This document shows, piece by piece, positions 46,483 to 55,667 of a DNA stretch of 58,969 nt. The first letter of the stretch is position 1. Every line of letters starts with the position of its first letter. A program made the position numbers and the translations under genes. The stretch covers positions 2,834,391 to 2,893,359 of the forward strand of contig NZ_QXHD01000004.1 of the NCBI RefSeq assembly GCF_011009555.1. The letters run 5' to 3'. The notes beneath the pieces were generated by a model. The model ran no database searches and was not told where the DNA came from. It saw nothing but the letters and a program-made list of their open reading frames with translations. This DNA is from Adonisia turfae CCMR0081. Lineage in GTDB: Bacteria; Cyanobacteriota; Cyanobacteriia; Phormidesmidales; Phormidesmidaceae.

Positions 46483-48264
46483 ATGTCAGGGATTATGACC
46501 TACCCACTCCAACGTTTGTTGACCTACGGTCGTCGCTATCGCCGACGAATTTGGCTGGCCAGTTCAGCCTCAGTTCTCAATAAACTATTTGATTTGGCCC
46601 CGCCAGTACTCATTGGTCTAGCGGTGGATGTGGTGGTTAAACAGCAGGATTCACTCATTGCCAACTGGGGTGTGGCGAGCATTCGCGGGCAGTTTGTATG
46701 GCTGTCAGTACTAACGGTGATTGTTTGGGCTTTAGAATCAGCGTTTGAATATGCCTATAACTGGCTGTGGCGCAACTTGGCCCAATCGATTCAGCATGAT
46801 CTGCGGTTAGATGCCTATACCCACCTTCAGTCCTTGGAACTGGCCTTTTTTGAGGAGCGCAGCTCGGGTGGCTTGATGTCTATTCTCAATGACGACATCA
46901 ATCAGCTGGAGCGATTTTTGGATCGCGGGGCAAACGAAGTCCTGCAGGTGGTGACCACTGTGCTACTGATTGGTGGAGCCTTTTTTGTTATGGCTCCTAA
47001 GGTAGCGTGGCTGGCGATGTTGCCCATGCCGTTTATTGTGTGGGGTGCGATCGCATTCCAAAAATATCTGGCCCCCCGCTACGCTGAGGTACGAGAGCGT
47101 GTAGGTTTATTGAATGGTCGTCTGGCCAATAACCTAACAGGCATTGCCACTATTAAAAGCTACACAGCTGAGGCCTATGAAAATCAGCGGGTAGCAGCAG
47201 ATAGCGAAGCCTATCGTCAGAGTAATCGTGGAGCGATCGCACTCAGTTCTGCATTTATTCCCCTGATCCGTATTCTGATTTTGATCGGATTTACGGCCAC
47301 CCTGCTATATGGAGGTTTAGAAGCAGTGGCTGGCAACCTGGCTGTGGGTACCTATAGTGTGTTGGTATTTCTGACGCAGCGGTTGCTGTGGCCTTTGACT
47401 CGTTTAGGCGAAACCCTGGATCAGTATCGGCGTGCCATGGCCTCCATCGAGCGGGTGATGGATTTGCTGGATACGCCTGTGGCTATTCGCCCTGGGGATT
47501 ATCGGTTGCCCGTTAGTAATGTGCGTGGCGATATTGCATTTAAGGATGTGACTTTTGCTTATCATGATCGCCTGCCGGTGGTAGAACACCTAACTCTGAA
47601 AGTGCCTGCCGGTAAAACAACGGCGATTGTCGGTGCGACGGGTTCCGGAAAGAGTACCCTAGTCAAACTTTTGCTGCGCTTTTATGAAATCAGCAATGGG
47701 CAGATCATCCTTGATGGTCACGATTTGCGGCAGCTACATCTAGATGATTTACGTCGAGCCATTGGTTTAGTCAGTCAAGATGTGTTTTTATTCCATGGAA
47801 CGGTGGCTGAGAATATTGCCTATGGCAGCTTTAGCGCAACGTCCGCTGAGATTGAGAAAGCGGCCAAACTAGCTGAAGCCAATGATTTCATTGAGCAGTT
47901 GCCCCAAGGGTATGACACCATCGTCGGTGAGCGCGGCCAGAAACTCTCAGGCGGTCAGCGTCAGCGGTTGGCCATTGCCCGTGCGTTGCTAAAAGACCCA
48001 CCGATTTTAATTTTGGATGAGGCCACATCGGCGGTGGATAACGAAACTGAGGCGGCCATTCAGCGTTCGCTAGAAAAGATCACGTGCGATCGCACCACCA
48101 TTGCCATTGCCCATCGGTTATCAACGGTACGAAATGCCCACTGTATCTATGTCATGGATCGAGGACAGTTAGCAGAATGGGGAACCCATGAGGAACTCCT
48201 AGCTCGTTCTGGCATCTATGCCAATCTATGGCGCGTTCAAATGGGTGAGCGCGTACCGATGTAA
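46483..48264 (+). CDS. ABC exporter, fused permease and ATPase
   Basis: 593 aa MsbA-like half transporter: N-terminal six-helix membrane domain (~15-320), then ATPase domain with Walker [10 protein letters not shown] (~384), signature [15 protein letters not shown] (~488), Walker [13 protein letters not shown] (~509) and AIAHRLSTV. All catalytic motifs are intact, in contrast to the neighbour at 45177. Works as a dimer; substrate unknown (lipid, polysaccharide or drug). Start ATG 46483; ATG 46495 is an alternative. Confidence 0.93.
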   Translation: MSGIMTYPLQRLLTYGRRYRRRIWLASSASVLNKLFDLAPPVLIGLAVDVVVKQQDSLIANWGVASIRGQFVWLSVLTVIVWALESAFEYAYNWLWRNLAQSIQHDLRLDAYTHLQSLELAFFEERSSGGLMSILNDDINQLERFLDRGANEVLQVVTTVLLIGGAFFVMAPKVAWLAMLPMPFIVWGAIAFQKYLAPRYAEVRERVGLLNGRLANNLTGIATIKSYTAEAYENQRVAADSEAYRQSNRGAIALSSAFIPLIRILILIGFTATLLYGGLEAVAGNLAVGTYSVLVFLTQRLLWPLTRLGETLDQYRRAMASIERVMDLLDTPVAIRPGDYRLPVSNVRGDIAFKDVTFAYHDRLPVVEHLTLKVPAGKTTAIVGATGSGKSTLVKLLLRFYEISNGQIILDGHDLRQLHLDDLRRAIGLVSQDVFLFHGTVAENIAYGSFSATSAEIEKAAKLAEANDFIEQLPQGYDTIVGERGQKLSGGQRQRLAIARALLKDPPILILDEATSAVDNETEAAIQRSLEKITCDRTTIAIAHRLSTVRNAHCIYVMDRGQLAEWGTHEELLARSGIYANLWRVQMGERVPM

Positions 48265-48448
48265 CGAATAGCACCGCCCTAATTTACCTGATTTCAGTAT
48301 GTGTAGGCCCAATGTACATCTGAATCTTTAATTTATAGACTTCCATAAGCCACCTAGAAATTCCGGGCTTGGCTATGCCACTTTGGATAGTGGATTAACG
48401 CTAATCGTTCTGTACGCTTGCGTCATCAGTGTTTTCCCCAAACTATCC

Positions 48449-49273
48449 ATGGAACGAAATAGGACTCAATCTAAAGCGGTCACTCGTCGTCCAATGCAAC
48501 CTCAGCAACGACCCCTTTATTGGTTACCTACAGCATCAGGTATGTTAGCGCTAACCGTTGGGGTCCAAGGCACTGCCAATGCCCTGGGAGAATGGCCAGG
48601 GTTTTTAGGGCAGTCCAACACACCGATCAACGAGTTGGGAGAGACAGACAATACCGCTACAGCTGTCGATACAAATGGGACCTCCTCTGTAGAACCTGCT
48701 CTGCTCAGGCCAAGGTTTTCTCAAGCGAGTCCACAGGCTCAGCAAGTCCGTCAGGCTGAGGCCCCACCTTCTTTCCCAAAACCTATTACAAATTTGGAAG
48801 ACTACCGTCGAGATTTGCATCGTCGTTCGAATGCCGTCGAATCTCAGTTATTAGGTTTGCAGCAACTGTTATCCATCCAGGCCTATGGCACAAGTTTTGC
48901 TGATCGACTTTTGGTCGAAGATGACGCCTATCAAACTAAAATGCGTCAACTGAAGAGTTTAGAGGCGGAACTACTCCAAGCCGCTATTGCCCAAGCAGAT
49001 ACAGCCACATTCAACCAAATTTATGTGCGTTTGTATAACACTGATCGAGAGCTACGACGGATCGCTCAGATGCAGTTACAGCGCCATATTGAACAAGCTC
49101 AGACCAATTCAACCCTGGGGTTATGGCAAGAGCCGATGTATGTTCAATCACTGCGATGGTTGATGGAACATACCCATGAGCGTCATCAACTCCAAGCGCG
49201 TCAGCAAACCTTTACTGCCACTATGGTTCAACGGACGCAAATGAGTGCTGAATCTTTTGAAATTCAATCTTAA
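48449..49273 (+). CDS. protein of unknown function with hydrophobic N-terminus
   Basis: 274 aa from ATG 48449; a TTG at 48383 would add 22 residues. A basic N-terminus is followed by a weak hydrophobic stretch (YWLPTASGMLALTVGVQGTANA) and a Thr/Asn/Gln-rich linker, then a helical region with DYRRDLHRRSNAVESQLLGLQQ and RQLKSLEAELLQAAIAQ. No family recognised. Its end overlaps the convergent CoA-binding gene by 53 bp. Confidence 0.65.
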   Translation: MERNRTQSKAVTRRPMQPQQRPLYWLPTASGMLALTVGVQGTANALGEWPGFLGQSNTPINELGETDNTATAVDTNGTSSVEPALLRPRFSQASPQAQQVRQAEAPPSFPKPITNLEDYRRDLHRRSNAVESQLLGLQQLLSIQAYGTSFADRLLVEDDAYQTKMRQLKSLEAELLQAAIAQADTATFNQIYVRLYNTDRELRRIAQMQLQRHIEQAQTNSTLGLWQEPMYVQSLRWLMEHTHERHQLQARQQTFTATMVQRTQMSAESFEIQS

Positions 49274-49670
49274 GACAGGCATCCATGACCACTTGCCAGC
49301 CATGATCAATGGCTTGTTGGGCAACACCTACATCATAGATATCTAGCTGGGTCCACAAACATTTCACCTCAGACATTGTCTTGAGTGTCAGGAGTTGTTC
49401 CATAAGGTCAGGGAGAAACTCACTACGGCGAAAGACATTCACGATGTCAATGGGGCCAGGAACATCGGCTAGGTGAGCATAGCAACGATGGCCGTCAATC
49501 TCTTTAACGGCAGGGTGAATGGGATAGACAACGTAGCCTCGCTGGCGCATGTATTGAGCCACTTGATAGCTGGGGCGTTGGGGTTTAGGAGAGTGACCCA
49601 CAACAGCGATATACTTCGTTTTGGCCAGAACATGCTTAATGACAGTTGGATCTTTATACAGGGTGTTCAT
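49221..49670 (-). CDS. CoA-binding domain protein (YccU-like)
   Basis: 149 aa Rossmann-like CoA-binding protein of the YccU/CoA_binding_2 family: VVGHSPKPQRPSYQVAQYM, then VYPIHPAVKEIDGHRCYAHLADVPGPIDIVNVFRRSEF. The fold binds CoA without the succinyl-CoA synthetase partner; the biological role is uncertain. Divergent from the yjbQ-type gene, 32 bp apart. Confidence 0.88.
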   Translation of the reverse strand: MNTLYKDPTVIKHVLAKTKYIAVVGHSPKPQRPSYQVAQYMRQRGYVVYPIHPAVKEIDGHRCYAHLADVPGPIDIVNVFRRSEFLPDLMEQLLTLKTMSEVKCLWTQLDIYDVGVAQQAIDHGWQVVMDACLKIEFQKIQHSFASVEP

Positions 49671-49702
49671 GGCTTGTGACTGTTAATGGATATCGCGAGC
49701 TC

Positions 49703-50143
49703 ATGCAAATTGTTTCTCACTATCTACTATTTGACACGGCTGACACTATTGATATCCTAAACATTACTTCAGCGATTCAACAGCAAGTGACCGTCGCTAA
49801 GGTGAGTCAGGGCCATGTGGTTATTTTTTCTTGTCACACTACGACAGCCTTAACTGTCAATGAACATGAAGAACGGCTATTGGTGGATATCAAAACCTAT
49901 TTGCGTAACCTTGCTCCGCCGCAGGATCGCTACCTACACAATGACCTGCATTTACGAGATGTGCCCTCTGATGAGCCCATTAATGCGCACTCCCACCTGA
50001 TGGCGATGACCCTGGGCAATAGCGAAACGGTGCCAATTGTGAATGGTCAACTGGCTTTAGGGACCTATCAATCGGTGATGTTGGTGGATTTGGATGGCCC
50101 TAGACAGGGACGGAAGGTCTTAATCCAAGTTTGTGGTTCTTAG
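49703..50143 (+). CDS. YjbQ/UPF0047 family protein
   Basis: 146 aa from ATG 49703, the usual length for the YjbQ/UPF0047 family: SCHTTTALTVNEHEE, YLHNDLHLRD and INAHSHLMAMTLG provide conserved His and acidic residues around the pocket. Members have been reported to have thiamine-phosphate synthase activity, but the physiological role is uncertain. It ends 20 bp before the 42-bp palindrome. Confidence 0.88.
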   Translation: MQIVSHYLLFDTADTIDILNITSAIQQQVTVAKVSQGHVVIFSCHTTTALTVNEHEERLLVDIKTYLRNLAPPQDRYLHNDLHLRDVPSDEPINAHSHLMAMTLGNSETVPIVNGQLALGTYQSVMLVDLDGPRQGRKVLIQVCGS

Positions 50144-50162
50144 GGATCTCTTCGAAAAATCC

Positions 50163-50204
50163 CCGTTTTGTAGAGACGTTCCATGGAACGTCTCTACAAA
50201 ACGG
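50163..50204. repeat. 42-bp perfect palindrome, copy 3 of dispersed family
   Basis: Centre at 50183/50184 (CCATGG), all 21 pairs matched; core GTAGAGACGTTCCATGGAAC, flanked by CCGTTTT / AAAACGG. Placed between two convergent genes, so it may serve as a bidirectional 3' hairpin. Related to the two copies at 41401 and 41754. Confidence 0.9.
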
Positions 50205-50221
50205 ACGAGGTTAATGAGGGA

Positions 50222-50572
50222 TTAGGGGATACGAGGATCTTCCTTGTCCGAATGCAGGGTTTGACCAGGGGTGAGATACATAAACTTTGACCCATTAGGT
50301 GCGCCAGGCTTATGCCAGATTCCCTTAGGCACTACAAATGTTGAACCAGCTGAGGCAACAACGTGTTGCGGCGTTTCTCCATCCAGCAGCGTCATTTCAA
50401 ATTCCCCTTCAAGGATGTAGAACCATTCATCCGTGTCTGGATGCATTTCCCAGACCGGTGAAATGCCGGTGATGCTACATGCGCCCACATGGTTGCCGTT
50501 AAAGGGTACAACGTCGACAAAAGATCCCTCAGAGTGGGCAGTGAGTTCTGCGTAGACGTTTTTGATTTCCAT
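50222..50572 (-). CDS. cupin-domain protein
   Basis: 116 aa single cupin barrel: WEMHPDTDEWFYILEGEFEMTL (metal motif 1) and VVPKGIWHKPGAP (motif 2). Metal-binding enzyme or sensor; substrate unknown. Convergent with the yjbQ-type gene across the palindrome. Its upstream 161 bp are shared with the DUF1823 gene tail. Confidence 0.88.
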   Translation of the reverse strand: MEIKNVYAELTAHSEGSFVDVVPFNGNHVGACSITGISPVWEMHPDTDEWFYILEGEFEMTLLDGETPQHVVASAGSTFVVPKGIWHKPGAPNGSKFMYLTPGQTLHSDKEDPRIP

Positions 50573-50733
50573 ATTGGGTGGGGAATAGGGAGCGGATGTT
50601 TAAGGGGAAAGCATTTGGCTGATGGCTGCTTTTACCCCAAGATTGGAGCGTGACAAATCAGTGATAACACATCAAAATAGTTTGTGTGTACTATTTGGGG
50701 TGGTCAGATTGTGGGAGTTTCTCCGGCTATGGT

Positions 50734-51129
50734 TTAAGTCTCATTTTTGGGTGAGTCTTTGAGCAAGCCTTTGAGTTGCATATGGCTGAGTAGCCAGCTA
50801 GTCATGGTGGCTCGCCGGGTTAGGCGGGGGACTAGCTGATCAATGCTATAGCCTTTGAAGCCTAGATAGGTTTTAAGTAATTGCTTATTGGATTTAGGAA
50901 TTGAGCGGGTGAGTTGCACCGTTGCAGGGCGACTCTCGATAAAGTTGGGCGGTTCAGGAAACTTTTCTTGCAGGGGTTCGATGACGTTACTGGCGTCCCA
51001 CTCCTTGGTAGCCTCGTCATAGCGATAGCCCAAATAGTGCCAAACTAAGCGATTAACGATATCGTCCTCAAGTTCTTCGTTAAGAATGGCCCAGAGGGTG
51101 GTTTCGGTTAGAGGGGGTAACTCGGTCAT
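50734..51129 (-). CDS. DUF1823 cyanobacterial/plastid protein
   Basis: 131 aa from ATG 51129 (MTELPPLTETTLWAIL). Conserved NRLVWHYLGYRYD and ATVQLTRSIPKSNKQLLK blocks identify DUF1823, a family restricted to cyanobacteria and plants; function unknown. A TTG at 51141 would add four residues. Divergent from birA by 40 bp. Confidence 0.88.
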   Translation of the reverse strand: MTELPPLTETTLWAILNEELEDDIVNRLVWHYLGYRYDEATKEWDASNVIEPLQEKFPEPPNFIESRPATVQLTRSIPKSNKQLLKTYLGFKGYSIDQLVPRLTRRATMTSWLLSHMQLKGLLKDSPKNET

Positions 51130-51169
51130 GACAGGTAGCAATGCAATAGAGCATTAGGATAGCAATCTG

Positions 51170-52081
51170 TTGACCGGTAAAATTAGCTGGTTTGGTCTAG
51201 CAAGCGGTTCCAGCGTTTTGGAAGAACGACTGATCTTAGACGATTTTAATCGGGATGCGGTTAATCAATCATTGGCAATATTGCCGATGCCTGAAACGCC
51301 CTCATTTTTAAAGGCTGTACGGCCCAGGTTTGATGTCCATGTATTTGGGCAGGTGGTATCGACGAATGCAACCCTATGGGCGATGGCTGGTGCTCAGGCA
51401 GGAACGGTTGCGATCGCACACACCCAAACCGCTGGTAAAGGTCAGCGAGGCAAACAATGGGAGTCTTCATTAGGCGGCGTCTATCTATCGGTGATGTTAG
51501 AGCCCGACTGGCCTGCTGACCGAGCGGCCCAACTTACCCTCTGTAGTGCATGGGGCATTGTCAGCCAATTTAGATGGTTAGGCATTCCGGCGCAAATCAA
51601 GTGGCCCAACGACATTGTGGTGGCTGGTCAAAAGCTGGGGGGGATTTTGAGTGAAAGCAAGCTGGAACGGGGAACTATAGCTCGTGCCGTGATTGGAGTA
51701 GGGATTAATGTCTACAATCCAGTCCCGGTAACCGGTGTCACTTGGCACAAACTCACTAAAGTCAAGGGTAAAGAGGCTGTTGCCAGCTTGAGTGAGGTGG
51801 CTGCGGCTGTGCTGCTAGGTATCTGGCGAGGTGTTTTTTATAGGAATCATACAGATGGCAAAAGTTTCACGGATGCTTATCAAAGTCTGCTGACCAATCT
51901 AAATATGCCTGTAGTTCTGGAAGGAAAGACGTTAAGGGTAGTTGGTGTTACGGAAGCGGGACACTTAACTTTAAAGTCTTCGTCACAGGTCTCAAGGGAC
52001 GTTAATCAGACAGTTGATCAACTGGTCTACATCAAACCCGGTGAGCTGTCCCTCGGATACTCCCACACTGATATTGAATAG
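51170..52081 (+). CDS. birA: biotin-[acetyl-CoA carboxylase] ligase (BirA, enzyme only)
   Basis: Attaches biotin to the BCCP subunit of acetyl-CoA carboxylase. Seen: TAGKGQRGKQWESSLGGVYLS (ATP/biotin loop), IKWPNDIVVAGQKLGGILSE, and VIGVGINVYN. No N-terminal HTH, so it has no repressor role, as in other cyanobacteria. The start is not certain: TTG 51170 (303 aa) keeps the region before the conserved FDVHVFGQVVSTNATLW; ATG 51287 is too short. The C-terminal domain is the SH3-like cap. Confidence 0.9.
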   Translation: MTGKISWFGLASGSSVLEERLILDDFNRDAVNQSLAILPMPETPSFLKAVRPRFDVHVFGQVVSTNATLWAMAGAQAGTVAIAHTQTAGKGQRGKQWESSLGGVYLSVMLEPDWPADRAAQLTLCSAWGIVSQFRWLGIPAQIKWPNDIVVAGQKLGGILSESKLERGTIARAVIGVGINVYNPVPVTGVTWHKLTKVKGKEAVASLSEVAAAVLLGIWRGVFYRNHTDGKSFTDAYQSLLTNLNMPVVLEGKTLRVVGVTEAGHLTLKSSSQVSRDVNQTVDQLVYIKPGELSLGYSHTDIE

Positions 52082-52209
52082 CAAGCACCCGTATTGGGTG
52101 GCGTGACTTCGATTCAGTTTCCTAATAACTTCATTTATTTTGTTCTTCTTACACTAAATTCCTTAATCACTAATCTAAATCGTCACTCGAACTATTTATT
52201 TATCTTCCT

Positions 52210-53853
52210 ATGGCTGATTTTTGCCCATCTCCTTCGGCATCGTCTAATTCTGATGCGTCCAATACTAGCTCCAGTAACGTTACGCCTAAGATAATTGTTG
52301 CTAACAAGCAGCCTGGACAGTTGTGGAAAAAAATCGGCATAGTCGGTTCCGTGGCTGTGATGGGTAGTCAGCCAGTACTGGCTCAAATTGATATGCCTGC
52401 GGGTGAGATGGATGCGCCATCTGTTACCGCTGAAGCAACTCCTTTTATTGCTGCTACGCCAGATGCACCGGAAGTGTCTACTTTAGTAGCGCCGCCGCTT
52501 GTAGTGTCTCCAGAGGCGGCTCCTCCTGAATTTTCCCCCGCTCCTCAGCCCGTGCCATCTAGTGCGATAGACGCGATTACATCCCAGGTAGACATTGAGA
52601 TTACTGCCCCCGTCCCTGAACTGGCCTTGGAGCCAGAATTGCTTGAATCGGAGCCTGCAGTCGAATTAGAAGACGGAAAAACTGCTGATGCTGACGCTAC
52701 GGTGGCAGGAGCAGAAGAGGCGACTGACACTGACGCTACGGTGGCAGAGGCAGAAGATGTAACAACGGCAGAAGAGACGACTGACGCTAACGCTACGGTG
52801 GCAGAAGAAGCAGAGGATGCGACTGACGCTGACGCTACGGTGACGGCAGGCGAGACAATATCTGATGGGGAAAATGTGATCCCTGCCGTGGAAATCGTTA
52901 CCCCCAGTGACGTTGTCCCTGGAGCCATACCTACGGTAGAAGACTTAGCATCTGAATTTGGGGGTGTCTTCGTTGATCCAACTGAGTACAGCGAAGGGGA
53001 GACTCTGGATTCAAATGCGCCTGATGTCGTTGTTTCAGAACGATCGACGGGATGTGAGTATACGGTTGATGCTGAAACTCTCAGTGGCTGTGGCGCTGGC
53101 GAAGATACTGCAACGGTTGCTAGTGGGCCTGGAACCACTATTCCCGAAGCTGCCATCAATATCGGCCCGGTGAGTATTAGCCGCTCGGGCGTCCGCTTCT
53201 CTGGTGGTGCTACCACTGTGGCAGGGCGTGAGTTTTACAACACGGTTGCAAAGCCACTGGTTGAACTACAGGCGGGTGAATCCTTTATCTTTCCCCTGGC
53301 GGCTCCATCTCCCATTACATCGTTGTTTGGCTGGCGTTGGCACCCTATCCACCATACCTATCGCTTCCACAGTGGAACAGACCTCGGAGCTCCTCAAGGC
53401 ACGCCCATTCTAGCCACTCAATCGGGTCAGGTTTCTGTGGCTGATTATTTAGGAGGGTACGGTCTGACGGTGATTTTGCGGCACAATGACAACACCTTAG
53501 AAAGCCGCTATGCACACATGTCTCATATGCTCGTGCAGCCAGGTGAGTGGGTAGAGCAGGGAGAAGTTATTGGACTGGTCGGTTCCACAGGGGATTCCAC
53601 CGGACCACACTTGCACTTTGAGCTACGTCAGTTGACCCGTGAGGGATGGTCGGCGATTAACCCTGACGATGTATTGAGATATGCGTTGGCTAACCTCAAC
53701 AACCGCATGGATGGTCGGCCACTACAGGCGCTCAACATTATTCCTTCAGCTCAGGCAGCTGCAGTTCAGGCGGCTTTGCCCAAGGGCGTCAAAACCGAAA
53801 CGATGGTGAAGGATGCGCCCCACTTCCGCCCAGCTCAACCCCATGCCCAGTAA
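52210..53853 (+). CDS. M23-family peptidase with acidic repeat linker
   Basis: 547 aa. Signal-like hydrophobic stretch (WKKIGIVGSVAVMGSQPVLA) with a long N-region, then ~280 residues of acidic, Ala/Val/Glu/Thr-rich linker containing repeats of the DADATVAGAEE / DANATVAEEAED type (residues ~155-220), then an M23 metallopeptidase (~345-500) with HSGTDLG (His387) and HLHFEL. It likely cleaves peptidoglycan cross-links. The linker varies, so length differs between strains. Its last 11 bp overlap the menI start. Confidence 0.9.
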   Translation: MADFCPSPSASSNSDASNTSSSNVTPKIIVANKQPGQLWKKIGIVGSVAVMGSQPVLAQIDMPAGEMDAPSVTAEATPFIAATPDAPEVSTLVAPPLVVSPEAAPPEFSPAPQPVPSSAIDAITSQVDIEITAPVPELALEPELLESEPAVELEDGKTADADATVAGAEEATDTDATVAEAEDVTTAEETTDANATVAEEAEDATDADATVTAGETISDGENVIPAVEIVTPSDVVPGAIPTVEDLASEFGGVFVDPTEYSEGETLDSNAPDVVVSERSTGCEYTVDAETLSGCGAGEDTATVASGPGTTIPEAAINIGPVSISRSGVRFSGGATTVAGREFYNTVAKPLVELQAGESFIFPLAAPSPITSLFGWRWHPIHHTYRFHSGTDLGAPQGTPILATQSGQVSVADYLGGYGLTVILRHNDNTLESRYAHMSHMLVQPGEWVEQGEVIGLVGSTGDSTGPHLHFELRQLTREGWSAINPDDVLRYALANLNNRMDGRPLQALNIIPSAQAAAVQAALPKGVKTETMVKDAPHFRPAQPHAQ

Positions 53854-54298
53854 AGAGCCCGGCAACAATAGGGATGTTTTATTTACCTATCGCCGCACTA
53901 TTCGTTTCCATGAAACGGATGCAGCTGGTGTGGTGTACTTTGCCAATATTTTGACCCTTTGCCACGAAGCCTATGAAGCGGCTCTAGCTGATGCGGGCAT
54001 CAATACTCGAGAGTTTTTCGGGGGAATGGCCTTAGCAGTACCGGTGGTCCATGCCTCTGTGGACTTTCGGCGACCGCTGCACTGTGGTGATGAGGTTGAG
54101 ATCGCGCTCACACCTCACCGCTTAAACGAAACCACCTTTGAAATTCGCTACTGCCTCAAGGGTGCCGCTGAGAAAACCGTAGCTACCGCCCTTACTCGCC
54201 ATGTCTGTATTGACAGCACGAGTCGCCAGCGTCATCCCCTGAGCCCCGAACTGGAGCAATGGATGCAGTCAGCCACTCCATCACTACCGAACGATTAA
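53843..54298 (+). CDS. menI: DHNA-CoA thioesterase, hotdog fold
   Basis: 151 aa from ATG 53843: 4-hydroxybenzoyl-CoA-thioesterase-like hotdog domain with the active-site helix start RFHETDAAGVVYFANIL. In cyanobacteria, Slr0204-type members hydrolyse 1,4-dihydroxy-2-naphthoyl-CoA in phylloquinone synthesis; menE, menC and menA lie immediately after on the other strand, supporting this. It starts within the end of the M23 gene (11 bp overlap). The last 107 bp overlap the menE 3' end antiparallel. Confidence 0.85.
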   Translation: MPSKEPGNNRDVLFTYRRTIRFHETDAAGVVYFANILTLCHEAYEAALADAGINTREFFGGMALAVPVVHASVDFRRPLHCGDEVEIALTPHRLNETTFEIRYCLKGAAEKTVATALTRHVCIDSTSRQRHPLSPELEQWMQSATPSLPND

Positions 54299-55667
54299 CT
54301 TTGCCTTGGGCATTGCGGGGCAGCTGTGCAACCCAGTGCCAATGCTTGGGATGTTTGTAGGCGCTGAGCACAGGTTTTAGAGCTGCCTTGAGCTTTTGTG
54401 GAGTGGTTTGACTATGGGGTGCTGGGACGCATAATGCTGCCACTGCCTGGCCCCATACCGGGTCGGGCAAACCCACGACGCATATATCCTGTACTAACCC
54501 CGTTGCCAATATGGCGGCTTCCACCTCTACAGGAAAGACATTTTCACCACCAGTAATAATTTTCTGACTGTGGCGTCCGACGATGTGTAGGTGGCCTTGC
54601 TGATCGATATAGCCAAGATCGTCTGGATAAAACCAACTTTGGTGTGGCGACAACGGTATTGCGGGCCAATAACCCAAGCCCAAAGAGGCTGTCCTTAAAG
54701 CTATTCGACCCATGGTGCCTACGGGCTGAGGTTGAAATGATTTCAGTTCGTGGACGGCTAGGGTGACATGGGGCAGGGGTGAGCCGTTACTGCGTACCCC
54801 CTGTTGAAAGTCTGTAGGCAATAAGGTGGCTACCTGGGCCGCTGTTTCACTCATGCCATAGGTAAGGGCGATGGGTAACTGAGCTGTTTGTGCAAGTAAA
54901 GTAGGCCAAGCGGGAGCCCCGCCTAGCAAAATGGCTCGGAACTGGGAAAGCCAGAGCAGGGTGTTGCCGTTCTTTATCAACCTCTGTAGTTGGGTGGGCA
55001 CAAGGGAGATAAACCAGGTCTGATTGGGTTGAACTAATCGCTGATCTGCGTCTAAGTCTTTGAATGGCTGGATGATGAGTTGACCGCCGGACAACCATAC
55101 GCGTATTGCCTGCATGAGACCGCTGACATGGTACAGCGGTAAAACGCAATAACTATTGACCGGTGTTTGGTCAAAATGGGTTAAAAATCCCTGGGCTGCT
55201 GTACTGAGAGTTGCCCAGGTATGGATAACAAATTTGATTTTTCCAGACGTTCCTCCGGTGGCAATGAGGATCTGTCCTGGCTCTGGTTGCTGGTTCGATA
55301 AATTAAAAGATACAGGAGGAGGTTGGCCAAGAATTACATCGGGTTTTAGCTGTGCTGCCACCTGCTGCCATTCCTGTTGCTGCCAGTTAGGATTTGCCAG
55401 CACTAGAGCAGCTTTAGCCAGCAGCCCGCTCCAAAGATATGCCAAGAACTGTGTCGGTTCAGCCTCATTGATCAACACCACAGCATCCGTTGGAATTTGC
55501 CGAATGCGATCGCACCAGGGTTCGTTTAGGGTATTCCAAATATCCCAGGGGCTAGGGCACTCATAACGGGGTGCTCCTAGGTTTCCATTGTTCATTGTTG
55601 TCCCTATGTCTGGTAAGTGTTGTCTATTTGCCGGGACTATCCCAATCTTTGCCATAGCTGCTGCCAA
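54192..55667 (-). CDS. menE: 2-succinylbenzoate-CoA ligase MenE
   Basis: Adenylate-forming ligase activating o-succinylbenzoate with CoA, 491 aa. AMP-binding motifs: IATGGTSGKIKFVIH (P-loop), LTYGMSETAAQ, YPDDLGYIDQQGHLHIVGR and the C-terminal PRNAQGKVNRSVV lysine loop. The start is uncertain: ATG 55667 overlaps menC by 31 bp; ATG 55595 (MNNGNLG) leaves a 41-bp gap. The extra ~25 C-terminal residues after KVNRSVVMEWL overlap menI in antisense. Downstream of menA and menC in the same operon. Confidence 0.9.
   Translation of the reverse strand: MAAAMAKIGIVPANRQHLPDIGTTMNNGNLGAPRYECPSPWDIWNTLNEPWCDRIRQIPTDAVVLINEAEPTQFLAYLWSGLLAKAALVLANPNWQQQEWQQVAAQLKPDVILGQPPPVSFNLSNQQPEPGQILIATGGTSGKIKFVIHTWATLSTAAQGFLTHFDQTPVNSYCVLPLYHVSGLMQAIRVWLSGGQLIIQPFKDLDADQRLVQPNQTWFISLVPTQLQRLIKNGNTLLWLSQFRAILLGGAPAWPTLLAQTAQLPIALTYGMSETAAQVATLLPTDFQQGVRSNGSPLPHVTLAVHELKSFQPQPVGTMGRIALRTASLGLGYWPAIPLSPHQSWFYPDDLGYIDQQGHLHIVGRHSQKIITGGENVFPVEVEAAILATGLVQDICVVGLPDPVWGQAVAALCVPAPHSQTTPQKLKAALKPVLSAYKHPKHWHWVAQLPRNAQGKVNRSVVMEWLTASIAPVRGSGDDAGDSCCQYRHGE

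Noticed and set aside
52545..53216. 223-codon antisense frame inside the M23 gene
   Set aside because: Ser/Ala/Val-only sequence mirrors the acidic repeats of the sense gene.
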